From JBBSJZ01 sp041739875 (GTDB taxonomy: Bacteria; Planctomycetota; Planctomycetia; Pirellulales; Pirellulaceae): DNA of 64,000 nucleotides. Where the stretch lies: positions 1 to 64,000 of the forward strand of contig JBGSNA010000228.1 in NCBI GenBank assembly GCA_041739875.1, given 5' to 3'. The position numbers were made by a program, and so were the translations under genes. This document shows, piece by piece, positions 8,788 through 17,315 of this stretch. The stretch's first letter is position 1, and each line of letters begins with the position of its first letter. A model generated the notes under the pieces. It was not told the DNA's origin, did no database searches, and was given only the letters and a program-made list of their open reading frames with translations.

Positions 8788-10110
8788 ATGGCTCTACCTC
8801 CCTGGACTGTTGACCTGATTCGCCGTTCGCTTGCCGATGTTGCTAAGCGAGCGAGTGAACCTGAGACCATTCAAAGACTGAGAGATCAGGCGACGGAGCT
8901 GCTCAGCGAGTTGCCGGAAACCGCTGCCCGCGGCTTGGATCGTGTCATGCGATCGGCCGAAGTTGGCAAGGAATCAATGCGAAAATGGTCACGCAAGCAC
9001 TCCGCGCTCTCGATACCCATGCTGAACGCAACCGGCATTTTGGTTCACGCGGAGGGTACTGGGGTTCCCACAAGTGACGCGGCGATCTCGGCGGCCGTCG
9101 ATGTGTTGCGAGGTGACTCCATTTGCAGCGACGCGATTCACGAGCGAATCGAACGTCGGCTTGCGCGACTTGTACCTGTGGACCGAAGCATTGCTGTGGC
9201 GCGATCATTCGGCGGATCATTGATGTGGCTACCGATGTTGGTTCCAAAGCACGAGCTTGTCGTTCATCGCCATCACTCCGTCCGTTTGCCAGGCGGCGTT
9301 TCACTGGCAGGTTCAATTCCGATGGTGACGGAAGTTGGCGCAAGCGACTCGGTGGATGAACAGGACTTTCTCGACGCGAATGTCGGCGATGAAAAAATGC
9401 TCGCGATCGTCCAGGCAGATGCTGGCTCGACCGCCATCGAGCCGATTGTGTTCGCGTCCAGTTCGATCAAAGCCATTCAAATCGCGGTGCTGCCCATGGC
9501 AACGTTTTCAGCGATCGAGGTAAGCGGTATCTCTGGCCATCTTCCTTCGGCCCTTGGGATGCTCGACGCAGGCTTCGATTTAGTTCTGATGTCAGGCAGT
9601 GAGCTGGCAGGCGGTCCGAAATGTGGAGTCTTTGTGGGCAAGACCGAGTTGATCGAGACAATGACTCAAAGCGATTCCTGGGAAATGGTATCCGCGAACA
9701 CCTGTATGGGCGACGCTACAACAACCATGATGCTCGTGACGCTTGAAGCCGCTAGCGCATCGTCGGATGCGACACCGATTGGTGCATTGCTGGCGACGAG
9801 CGAAGATAATTTAAAGGGAAGAGCAGAGCGAATGGCACTGCGACTGTCGTCTGGGGAGCCAATTTCCGCAAGTCGCGTGACTGATGACGTCGCCAAGCTC
9901 ACGCCCACTGGCCGCTGGACGTTGCCATCACGCCAAGTTCGTGTCCGTCACCACAGCTTGGGAGCTGAAGCGTGGGCGATGAAACTTCGCGAAGACGTAC
10001 CGTCGCTTTGGGTAAATGTCGACGGTGACGAAATTGTTGTCGATTTGAGGTGGATCGCTCCATCCGAAGACAACAAGATTGCCGCATCATTGGCAGGTGG
10101 CAATGCCTAG
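8788..10110 (+). CDS. SelA-like PLP-fold protein lacking the catalytic lysine
   Basis: A 440-residue protein matching L-seryl-tRNA(Sec) selenium transferase along its length: PMLNATGILVHAEGTG corresponds to the family NATGxxxHTNLGR region and SGSELAGGPKCGVFVGK to SGDKLLGGPQxGIIVGK. In SelA the Lys of SGDK forms the Schiff base with PLP; here that position is Glu272, and the TNLGR-type phosphate-binding run is also altered. It is therefore unlikely to act as a selenium transferase. No selB, selD or tRNA-Sec gene is visible nearby. It may be a non-catalytic or repurposed SelA-fold protein. It converges on the DUF481 gene, the two stop codons overlapping by 4 nt. Confidence 0.8.
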   Translation: MALPPWTVDLIRRSLADVAKRASEPETIQRLRDQATELLSELPETAARGLDRVMRSAEVGKESMRKWSRKHSALSIPMLNATGILVHAEGTGVPTSDAAISAAVDVLRGDSICSDAIHERIERRLARLVPVDRSIAVARSFGGSLMWLPMLVPKHELVVHRHHSVRLPGGVSLAGSIPMVTEVGASDSVDEQDFLDANVGDEKMLAIVQADAGSTAIEPIVFASSSIKAIQIAVLPMATFSAIEVSGISGHLPSALGMLDAGFDLVLMSGSELAGGPKCGVFVGKTELIETMTQSDSWEMVSANTCMGDATTTMMLVTLEAASASSDATPIGALLATSEDNLKGRAERMALRLSSGEPISASRVTDDVAKLTPTGRWTLPSRQVRVRHHSLGAEAWAMKLREDVPSLWVNVDGDEIVVDLRWIAPSEDNKIAASLAGGNA

Positions 10111-11309
10111 AATTTGTAGAGGAGCAAAGCCGAATAGTAGATATCGTTTGGCAAAGCGCCTTGTGGGGTGCTGTCGTAACGATCCGTCGCGGACAGCTTG
10201 AGGCTCAAGTTGTCGACGCCATCAAGCAGTATTTCCCATGACACGTCGGACACGAGTCGGTAGTTTGCGAAATCGTTCCAAGCCGGGAAGTAGTCGATCT
10301 TGCCTTTGATTTTTTGTCGCTCGGTGAGCTGGCGTTCTGCTTCAACACCGAACACCGCTTCTGGTACCCATGCATCGTCCGGGGCACCGATCTCTTTCGA
10401 CACACCAGAACCAAAGCGAGTGATAAGCAGTCCCTTGTCGTCTTTGATCCAGTAATATCCGAGACCCGCATTCGCGTTCAATCGCAGGTCAAATGCTTTG
10501 AACTTATCCCATTCCATTCCGAACTTGCCGAAGGCAGTCCACTTGGAGTCGGCGATGATGCGGTCATAGTCGATATTCATTCGACCGTTGTCTTGGGTGA
10601 TTGCGCTTCGATTACTGGCTTGACGATAGTCAACATCGATTCCGAGCGTGTAATAGTCCGTCTTGCGTTTCATATCGATACCCGTTGTGATCGAAAGCGT
10701 TTCGGCATTCCCCTTGCTGCCATCGAGTCCCAGCTCAGCGTGGTTGGTCCAACCGGTCGTCATCCAAATCCAAGGACGCTGGTACCATTGCGTCACTTCT
10801 TGCTGGAGCGGCGCATCAGTGTCAATGGCTTCACCGGACGCGATTCGTTGCGTGATCGAGTCGAGTTGGCCTTCCTCAATGACGCCTAGATTGATAGGTG
10901 CTTCGAGCATCGGAACTTGGGCTGCCACTTGTGCGATGGTGCCGTCTGTACTCGTTGCGACCGTTGGAGCAGCGGGCGTTTTTTTGGCAATCGCATCGCT
11001 CGATGCAAATGTCTCCAACCATGCGACGTCCGCACTCATGCTTTGCTCCGCACTAGCCGCCACTGCCGCTGGGTCAACAGGCAACGTGTAGCGAGGCGGA
11101 ACTGCAGTCGTGGGATTCGACGTTGTTGCGATTGCATCGGTCGTCGGGGCACCCGGCGGCAACGTGTAGCCCTTGCCGCTCCAGGCGGAGATGCCCTTTT
11201 TCCATAAGGGCACATTGTCAGCACCGAGTCCAGTTCCGGCACCGAGTAACCCTATTGTGAAACACCACAGAAGCGTCCGGACCGAAACAAATACAGAAGT
11301 CTTCTTCAT
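10107..11309 (-). CDS. DUF481 outer-membrane beta-barrel protein
   Basis: A 400-residue exported protein with signal peptide (cleavage near TGLGA). Residues about 30-190 are a Pro/Ala/Thr-rich linker without clear fold. The C-terminal ~210 residues are alternating amphipathic strands of the DUF481 (YdiY-like) type: WTNHAELGLDGSKGNAETLSITTGIDMKRKTDYYTLGIDVDY, with GFGKFGMEWDKF-like turns and a terminal aromatic (LLLYKF) typical of barrels assembled by BAM. It probably sits in the outer membrane. The family has been linked to salt or pH stress in proteobacteria, but its function is unclear. The long linker between signal peptide and barrel is unusual. It is probably monocistronic. Confidence 0.8.
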   Translation of the reverse strand: MKKTSVFVSVRTLLWCFTIGLLGAGTGLGADNVPLWKKGISAWSGKGYTLPPGAPTTDAIATTSNPTTAVPPRYTLPVDPAAVAASAEQSMSADVAWLETFASSDAIAKKTPAAPTVATSTDGTIAQVAAQVPMLEAPINLGVIEEGQLDSITQRIASGEAIDTDAPLQQEVTQWYQRPWIWMTTGWTNHAELGLDGSKGNAETLSITTGIDMKRKTDYYTLGIDVDYRQASNRSAITQDNGRMNIDYDRIIADSKWTAFGKFGMEWDKFKAFDLRLNANAGLGYYWIKDDKGLLITRFGSGVSKEIGAPDDAWVPEAVFGVEAERQLTERQKIKGKIDYFPAWNDFANYRLVSDVSWEILLDGVDNLSLKLSATDRYDSTPQGALPNDIYYSALLLYKF

Positions 11310-11462
11310 CGAGAATTACCTGCTGAACCAACGCGATATTCAATCAACGTGTGTCCAGTAACAAAACCGAAACGGCCTTGTCACGAGAGATTCATAGGTA
11401 ACTTGTTCGAGTATCCGAAAAACTCAAAAATTCTATCAAATTGTTCGATACCGTCGTCAATT

Positions 11463-11765
11463 CTACTCCGCCATTACCTTCGCTGAGCGTCGTGTACGCT
11501 TGCGTGGCTTCGTGACGCCCCATTCCTTGGTGAGCATCTCGAAGACTTCGGGCGTTTCGTAGCGCACAACGTTCTTGCCCTCAGGCATCGGACCGATCAG
11601 TCCTCGGAAAATCGGCATACCGCGAAGATCCAAGTCGGTGCTGCAGTCGTCGATGCCGAGTTGGATGTGCGACTTTAGTAGTGGGTCACACGTTGGGTAA
11701 TCACGAATGAGAAGTGAGCCGTCGCTGCCGCGTGAAACAATTCGAAACGTATCTTTCTTAGCCAT
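11463..11765 (-). CDS. Conserved-looking small basic protein, unknown
   Basis: A 100-residue protein from the ATG at 11765 (MAKKDTFRIVSRGSDG). The open frame extends 59 codons upstream, but that part has no start context and low-complexity composition, so the internal ATG is chosen. The body is a compact alpha/beta sequence with two Cys (TCDPLL, DDCSTD) and a basic tail (KPRKRTRRSAKVMAE) suggesting nucleic-acid contact. It has no signal peptide. It stands about 150 nt upstream of the DUF481 gene on the same strand and behind a long gene-free stretch. No family recognised. Confidence 0.6.
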   Translation of the reverse strand: MAKKDTFRIVSRGSDGSLLIRDYPTCDPLLKSHIQLGIDDCSTDLDLRGMPIFRGLIGPMPEGKNVVRYETPEVFEMLTKEWGVTKPRKRTRRSAKVMAE

Positions 11766-12546
11766 GGATGTCAGCTTTCTTCGATTCGGTGCGTTGGGAG
11801 GGAAAACTGCACGCGACGCAATCAACCGCATCGGAGACAAGCGTATGCCGGTAGCACAGGCGGTAGCGGCCTGGGTTATCAAGCGAACCGCTTGAGCTGC
11901 ATTATTGGCAATGAATGGATTGTCTGCCGACCAGCTAAGCAAACGCGGCGCGCCTCGACTTGGGAGGAAAGGCTTGCGGCGATGGATGTGCGCAAAACGC
12001 GTCGGGACCGGGGGAGGACGCCGGAGTGTTACGTCGAAGGTCGCAAAGGAGGCGGATTAAATTCTTGGTCTCACAAGAAGTTTGCAGGTGGATGCGAACT
12101 CTTGGACCATTCTTTCAGGACGAATTTAATCCGCCGCCTTGCGAACCTTGCGAGCAACTCCGACTGGGAGGGTGGACCCGTCGCTTGGGAACATCGAAGC
12201 GTCGTCGAACAAAAGTATTGATCGACGCTGCTGGGGCAATTCACTACCATTCTGTTGGACGCCTGCGTACGACGATTGATGTGCTCAATGGTCACGATCA
12301 TCACCGACCGTCGTTGTCGGTCTCGCGCGGTGCGACAGACGCAATAGGCTCAATCGATCGCCCATGTCACAGCCAGCGCATACGCACTCGTGTGAGTTCA
12401 ATTTGCAACAAAGATGCACATTGCGAATTGACATGGCAACGTTGATTGCACGAAGGCCAGCACGAGTCCTTGAAAGAGAGACCAGCGCGAAAAACACAAC
12501 CAGATTCTGGTCGACGAGACTGGCTCATAGGACGTAGCGCAACAAT
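11766..12546. other. Gene-poor stretch with a long inverted repeat
   Basis: About 780 bp without a convincing gene: the open frames on both strands have no start context, no family resemblance, and an arginine/cysteine-rich, random-looking composition. The one clear structure is the inverted repeat at 12035-12152. I see no transposase remnant here. Confidence 0.6.
12035..12152. repeat. Long imperfect inverted repeat (about 30-bp arms)
   Basis: Left arm 12035-12064 and right arm 12122-12152 are inverted copies. The inner 14 bp are identical (GAATTTAATCCGCC and its complement); the outer half matches with a few mismatches and indels. The loop is 57 nt. It could be a miniature mobile element, a structured RNA, or a decayed element end. 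No target-site duplication was recognised. Confidence 0.75.
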
Positions 12547-12582
12547 GCGAAACTACGGAAGAACGCGAAACTACGGAAGAAC
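12547..12582. repeat. 18-bp tandem duplication including the DUF11 gene stop codon
   Basis: GCGAAACTACGGAAGAAC is present twice in perfect succession. The TAG stop of the minus-strand DUF11 gene (12573-12571) lies in one copy and is repeated 18 bp downstream in the other. Confidence 0.93.
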
Positions 12583-15378
12583 GCGAGTGGACGCATTAGC
12601 GGAGACACCGCCAGGTGACAACCGGCTGACGGCTTCGACAATCAAGTTGATCGTTTGCGGTTGGTTGCTCACAAGTGAAATGTCATAGTCAATCGTTTCG
12701 CCTGGACGCATTGATCGAATTTCGTTCAAGAAAACAATTCCTGCTGAGCTTTGGAATTCGCCTTGCTGGGGACTCAAACGTTGATTGACTCGATCGACTC
12801 GGACACCATTTCCAAGATTGAAGTTAATTCGCACTTGGCTGTCCGCTTCCGCCGAATCGTTCGTCACGCTCAGTGCATATCGCAACGGTTGTCCGACGGT
12901 GCCAGGGTTGTCCCGGGCAAGTAGGCTCAAGCGAAGACCACGACCGACGCCGCCCTGTACATTGGGTTGTCCAGGATTGCTGGGACGCTCTTGTGGTGCG
13001 TTGGCTCTTGGCGCCTGGCCACCAGGAATCGACGGCGCTGGGAGTGCCGGTGGTAACGATGGTGGAGTTGGCGGCGTGTACGTTGGTGGTGCGCCTTGAA
13101 TGATTTCGGTGAAAAGATCATCATCGGCTTTGGCGCCTTCGGCACTTGTCACCGTGAGCACAACTTGCGAACGCGGGTTTGGCCGCACCGCTTCAAATTC
13201 TGCTTCAAACAGCTTCGACTCGCCTGGAGCCAAAGCCGGAATTGTCCACGAGATGATGTATTGACCGATGCGTGAATCGTCTTTGCCCTCGGTTGCGCCT
13301 AGTGGTGTCAATTGTGGATCGTACGACATCGCCACACGCACGTTCCGCAAGGGAACTTCGCCAGTGTTCGCAACACGCGCTTTGTAGAGTGCGGTTGTCC
13401 CGGTAGCAATGCTTGGACGGCCTTCAAGTGTGGCTGATAGGGCTGGTGTGGCGGGAATCGGATTGATCACCGTCACACAGCTATCCGCGATACCACGCTG
13501 GCCGCCATCGGCGAGTGCTTGCACGTTGATGCATCGACGGCCTGCACTCGTCGGCACAAAGGTGACTGCCGTATTCCAGGTTTGGCCAGGCTGTAACGGT
13601 CCATCGGCTTTCGTGTTCTCAATGCGCTGGCTGTTTGTTTCGCGATGCAACATCGACGCGTCGCCGTACGCCTCGAGCCGAACATTATTGAGCGGTCGAT
13701 CACCTGTGTTCTTAATTGCCATGTTGAAGTTAACAGGCTGTCCCGCTTCGTAGCGATCTTTCTCTGGTGTGACAATCACACCGAGAGATGGACGATAGAC
13801 GTCGATGCGAACGCTGTCTTCGGCAAACAAATTTCCTGAAGCGCGTGCTTCGAACGTCAAGTCCGCTGGATTCTTTAACGTGACATTCATCACAAGATCG
13901 AGCTGTGTCTTTGCGGGAATCGAGCCCAATTCCCAGACGACGGAGTTAGTTAGGATTTTAGCGAAGCTATCTGCATTATTCGCAGTCGTACCGGGCGGCA
14001 GTTGGACCGTCACCACAACATTCTCGGCGGGTTGATCACCTGGGTTACTTACATTGGCAATCACTTCAACGGGCAAATCAAACGTCGCAGTTGACGGGGC
14101 GCCGGCGCGAATCGCCAATTGCGGTGAACTCCAGGTCACGAACGTTTGCCCGCTTCCAATGGTCATCGTCGGCATATTATCACTATCGCCACCAGGCCGG
14201 ATGACCTGCATCGAGACGGTCGCGGTGCCACTCGTTCCCGCCGTCGGAATCAATTGAGCTGGGGCCATACCGTTTTCATCCACATTGACTTCAACGACGC
14301 TGGATCCGCTCGTTCCAGCAAACGTAGCCAATCCAGGCTGTAAGATTTCGTAGCGCACTCGCCATCCGCGAGCTGGCAAACTGCCTTCGGCTCGAGTGAC
14401 ACGCGTTGACAATTCAACGGTCGTGCCAGCCGGTACAAGTTGTGGTCCAGGAAATTGCCAACGAGCATCGATCCAATAGATCGTTGCAGTCGCTTTACGT
14501 TGATCCCAGCACTCGCTATCGGGAGCGAGCACCGTGATGCGACTCGTGCCTTCACTGGGGCTGCTCAGCGAGATCCAAGTTTGGCCCTTTTCGAGAGAAA
14601 CGTCATCACGAGCATTCAAATTGCCGCGTGTAATGAGTTGCTTTTTGCTGCTCGTGACACCCATCGCGTACGAAGGGCTACGCTTGTCTGGCCGTTTTGC
14701 GCCTGCAAGCTTGTGGAACACGCCCGGTTCGTCATCGCCGACAGCGATAATCGTTCCGACGCTTTCATTCGTTAGCATCCACTCGAGTGGCTCGTTGACT
14801 TGCAAATAGCCATCGTCACCACAGATGCCTGAAAGCAACAGAACTTCGCCGCCTACTGGCGCGACGATTCGTTGCGGCGTTAACAAGATACAGCCTCGTT
14901 TACCACGTTCGGGCAAATGCAACTTGCATGTTTCGTCGATTTCGCTACCGATCAATACGGCGCGAGGTCCGGCGGCGCATTGGCCATCACAAGGTTGACT
15001 TGCGACACAGGCTTCATCGCCACATTTGCCAAGGCAATTGCCAAGACATTTTCCTTTTGTCGTACCAGGTGCCGCACACGCTGGCGGATTGGCGGGCTCA
15101 GGAAACGCGGGTTGTGGCAGTGCAAACTTTGGTTTTTTGAGACAAGTACCAATCTTGTTTAAACAACCAAAGCAACAGCACCCTTCACCGCCAGAGCCAG
15201 GTAGCGCGAGTGCGGTGGTGGTCGGCAACGGAGCAAAAACACACGCTCCCGTCGGATCGATCGCAGGCAACCGCAGTTGGTTGCACCCACACGATAAGGC
15301 CACGATCAGCATCATCGCGACGAGAAATAATCTCGCGATGGGCAGGCGTCGGGCGGTGGTGGGCGAGAGTGTCTTCAT
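12571..15378 (-). CDS. Cys-rich DUF11-repeat exported protein (cell-envelope structural protein)
   Basis: A 935-residue protein. An N-terminal hydrophobic segment ends in VALSCGC, so it is either a lipoprotein (weak lipobox) or cleaved by signal peptidase I. About 18 cysteines crowd residues 30-190 (GCCCFGC, KCLGNCLGKC, PCDGQC). Then follow Ig-like/DUF11 repeats (about 400-790), with signatures such as NPGDQPAENVVVTVQLPPG, NTGDRPLNNVRLEAYG and NTGEVPLRNVRVAMSYD, a Pro-rich spacer (TPPTPPSLPPALPAPS) and a last DUF11 unit. DUF11 proteins with Cys-rich parts are typical outer-envelope proteins, comparable to chlamydial OmcB, and disulfide cross-linking is plausible in the protein-rich planctomycete wall. 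It is transcribed alone. Confidence 0.85.
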   Translation of the reverse strand: MKTLSPTTARRLPIARLFLVAMMLIVALSCGCNQLRLPAIDPTGACVFAPLPTTTALALPGSGGEGCCCFGCLNKIGTCLKKPKFALPQPAFPEPANPPACAAPGTTKGKCLGNCLGKCGDEACVASQPCDGQCAAGPRAVLIGSEIDETCKLHLPERGKRGCILLTPQRIVAPVGGEVLLLSGICGDDGYLQVNEPLEWMLTNESVGTIIAVGDDEPGVFHKLAGAKRPDKRSPSYAMGVTSSKKQLITRGNLNARDDVSLEKGQTWISLSSPSEGTSRITVLAPDSECWDQRKATATIYWIDARWQFPGPQLVPAGTTVELSTRVTRAEGSLPARGWRVRYEILQPGLATFAGTSGSSVVEVNVDENGMAPAQLIPTAGTSGTATVSMQVIRPGGDSDNMPTMTIGSGQTFVTWSSPQLAIRAGAPSTATFDLPVEVIANVSNPGDQPAENVVVTVQLPPGTTANNADSFAKILTNSVVWELGSIPAKTQLDLVMNVTLKNPADLTFEARASGNLFAEDSVRIDVYRPSLGVIVTPEKDRYEAGQPVNFNMAIKNTGDRPLNNVRLEAYGDASMLHRETNSQRIENTKADGPLQPGQTWNTAVTFVPTSAGRRCINVQALADGGQRGIADSCVTVINPIPATPALSATLEGRPSIATGTTALYKARVANTGEVPLRNVRVAMSYDPQLTPLGATEGKDDSRIGQYIISWTIPALAPGESKLFEAEFEAVRPNPRSQVVLTVTSAEGAKADDDLFTEIIQGAPPTYTPPTPPSLPPALPAPSIPGGQAPRANAPQERPSNPGQPNVQGGVGRGLRLSLLARDNPGTVGQPLRYALSVTNDSAEADSQVRINFNLGNGVRVDRVNQRLSPQQGEFQSSAGIVFLNEIRSMRPGETIDYDISLVSNQPQTINLIVEAVSRLSPGGVSANASTRVLP

Positions 15379-15468
15379 CGTTCCGTCGTGACAATCAATT
15401 CAAGCGTCCCTGCGACGCAATTTCATGATGCGTGTTGGTATAAAGCTGCGAATGATGTTGTAGAAATG

Positions 15469-15491
15469 CAGCGGACAGATCCTGTCCGCTG
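15469..15491. repeat. 10-bp perfect hairpin with 3-nt loop
   Basis: CAGCGGACAG-ATC-CTGTCCGCTG lies in the intergenic region between the CPBP protease gene (ends 15614) and the DUF11 gene start (15378). No T-run follows. It may be a processing or termination signal or a dispersed hairpin. Confidence 0.65.
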
Positions 15492-15613
15492 AACCCTAGC
15501 ACGCTAGTTGGCACCATGGTGCATCAAGGCAACATGATTCGTTGCGGAAAGGCAACGCGCCCACACGGAACATGAGGGTCGTAGCGAAGATCCGAGCTCC
15601 TATGGCAATGTGC

Positions 15614-16630
15614 CTAAGAAGTCAGCTCAGCAAAATTCACAACAAGCGTGATGAAGTTGAGTACGGCATGCACGACCAGCGATGCCGTGATGGTGCCGGT
15701 TTGGCGATAGAGAAAACCTAAACCGACGGAAAGAAAGAACAACGGAATCGGCGCCGCACCCTGTCCAAGATGCATTCCCGCAAATAAGAGACTCGCGGCA
15801 AGGATCGGCCACCACGCTCGCGGTCGAAACGCGTTGGCGGAATGAAACGGTTGCCGCGACTCGTCCAACTCTGCTGCTGGTACGTCGCTTACGTGCGACG
15901 CAACCGCATACGGGTTGAGTCCAATGTGACTGGCCGGTTGCGGATCAAAATGCGTTTCGTCGGTTGGCTCGATTTCCGAAGGGCTACTTGGGGCTGTTGG
16001 ATTTCTAGAGACGTGGTCGGCGATGCCTTGTAATCCGCCCTGCAAGAGCACCCGGAACAGAAACTCTTCGACAAACGGTGTAATCACAGCAGTGCCGATA
16101 ACCATCGCGATAAACAATCCAATGCTCGGCTCAGCTTTGAGCGAATCAAGCACCGGGTGATGGTACTCCACCAAGTTCGAAACGAGGCCGCTGATAATCA
16201 TTACAGGCGGCAAAATCATCAGCGACGCGACAAGACCGATCTGCACGTCCTTGGCTGTTAATACCAATCCAAGTCGCGTCGCAGCGTCGGGCACCTTGGT
16301 CGAAAACATTAGAATCGAACCGACCACGGCGGCGATGCCACCGAGCGTGTTCAACGTCAATTGCATGACCAGCGTCTGCATCTCCGGGCGACCGACCGTT
16401 ACACCGAGCATTAACGAGATCGACACAATGAAAAAGCCGAATGTCAGCAAGAAATGGACTGGCGACCAAAACGGCTGCTCACGTGAACGAAGCGGCACGA
16501 GATGGTTCAGCAGATCTCGACCATAGCGTGAGAACGCTTGACCCCAAAGAACGAAGCTCATGGAGTAAGCCCCGATGATAACTAACCCAACCAAGGCTGG
16601 TCCGGTTGTCACCTCAGTCGCTTCATTCAC
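15614..16630 (-). CDS. CPBP-family intramembrane metalloprotease (CAAX/Abi type)
   Basis: A 338-residue polytopic membrane protein with about eight hydrophobic segments. The family signature is present: VEEFLFR (EExxxR, around residue 190), then FAGMHLGQG (FxxxH-type motif) and VVHAVLNF (HxxxN/D), whose Glu and His residues coordinate the catalytic metal. Between motifs 1 and 2 an approximately 60-residue hydrophilic loop (SRNPTAPSSPSEIEPTDETH) is longer than usual. The GTG start overlaps the pgsA stop by 8 nt, so it is co-translated with pgsA and rimO. The substrate is unknown; related proteins process prenylated or membrane peptides. Confidence 0.88.
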   Translation of the reverse strand: MNEATEVTTGPALVGLVIIGAYSMSFVLWGQAFSRYGRDLLNHLVPLRSREQPFWSPVHFLLTFGFFIVSISLMLGVTVGRPEMQTLVMQLTLNTLGGIAAVVGSILMFSTKVPDAATRLGLVLTAKDVQIGLVASLMILPPVMIISGLVSNLVEYHHPVLDSLKAEPSIGLFIAMVIGTAVITPFVEEFLFRVLLQGGLQGIADHVSRNPTAPSSPSEIEPTDETHFDPQPASHIGLNPYAVASHVSDVPAAELDESRQPFHSANAFRPRAWWPILAASLLFAGMHLGQGAAPIPLFFLSVGLGFLYRQTGTITASLVVHAVLNFITLVVNFAELTS

Positions 16631-17216
16631 TCGTCACGTCCTCACGCATCAAACGAGCAGCGGCAAGAACGTAGACGTAACCGGAGTAAACCGTCAACGC
16701 GATCGCGGCCCACAATAGAATCTGGGACGTCATTAGCAGCCAAGCGGCCGGCGGGAAGCTGATTAAACAAAGCAATTCGGAAACCACCGCTGCGCATTGC
16801 AGCACCATTTTCAATTTACCAAGCCAACTCGCCGAAAAGTCGCCACCGGCGCCTTCGATCATGCCTCGCAAACTCGTTACGAGTAACTCGCGTGCCACAA
16901 CCATTGTGGCCATCCATGAACCAACATTGCTGGCCTCCACGCCGGCGAGTGCGATGAACGAGCCACAGATGATAATCTTGTCAACAAACGGATCGAAAAT
17001 CCGGCCAAGCTTCGTGACTTGACCGTACTTGCGCGCCCAATAGCCGTCCATCCAATCGGTCGATGCAGCGATCAGAAACACAATCACTGCAGCTCGGTAC
17101 GAGGCCATCGGCACCAACGCGATCACTGCAATCGACAACGCAAAACGCACTGTGGTCAATGCATTTGGGACGTTATAGACGGTCGATCGAGAAGAGGTAC
17201 TGCTCATTGCTGTCAT
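16623..17216 (-). CDS. pgsA: CDP-diacylglycerol--glycerol-3-phosphate 3-phosphatidyltransferase
   Basis: Membrane enzyme making phosphatidylglycerol phosphate in phospholipid synthesis. The CDP-alcohol phosphotransferase motif is complete: DGYWAR...GRIFDPFVD, fitting DG(x)2AR(x)8G(x)3D(x)3D, at about residues 55-80. Three to four further hydrophobic helices follow. From the ATG at 17216 the protein has 197 residues and the NxPNxLTxxR start of the family (VYNVPNALTTVRF) falls near residue 15; the open frame reaches a GTG at 17270, which is less likely. It lies 100 nt downstream of rimO in the same direction, a neighbourhood seen in many bacteria, and overlaps the CPBP protease gene. Confidence 0.93.
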   Translation of the reverse strand: MTAMSSTSSRSTVYNVPNALTTVRFALSIAVIALVPMASYRAAVIVFLIAASTDWMDGYWARKYGQVTKLGRIFDPFVDKIIICGSFIALAGVEASNVGSWMATMVVARELLVTSLRGMIEGAGGDFSASWLGKLKMVLQCAAVVSELLCLISFPPAAWLLMTSQILLWAAIALTVYSGYVYVLAAARLMREDVTSE

Positions 17217-17315
17217 GACGAGGGTCTGCCGCTTCGGGAGGCTCGGGAACGATTGTTGTCTCGTTTTCACTAGAGCCTGCCAAGGGCGGGGCGCTACGCG
17301 GCTTGTTCACGCCAA

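Noticed and set aside
8788..10110. Annotation as a functional selA
   Set aside because: The PLP-binding lysine position is Glu272 and no other selenocysteine genes are in view, so an active selenium transferase is not supported.
11892..12445. Overlapping open frames of 109 and 161 codons in the gene-poor stretch
   Set aside because: Arg/Cys-rich, random-looking translations, interrupted by the inverted repeat, with no ribosome site and no recognisable domain.
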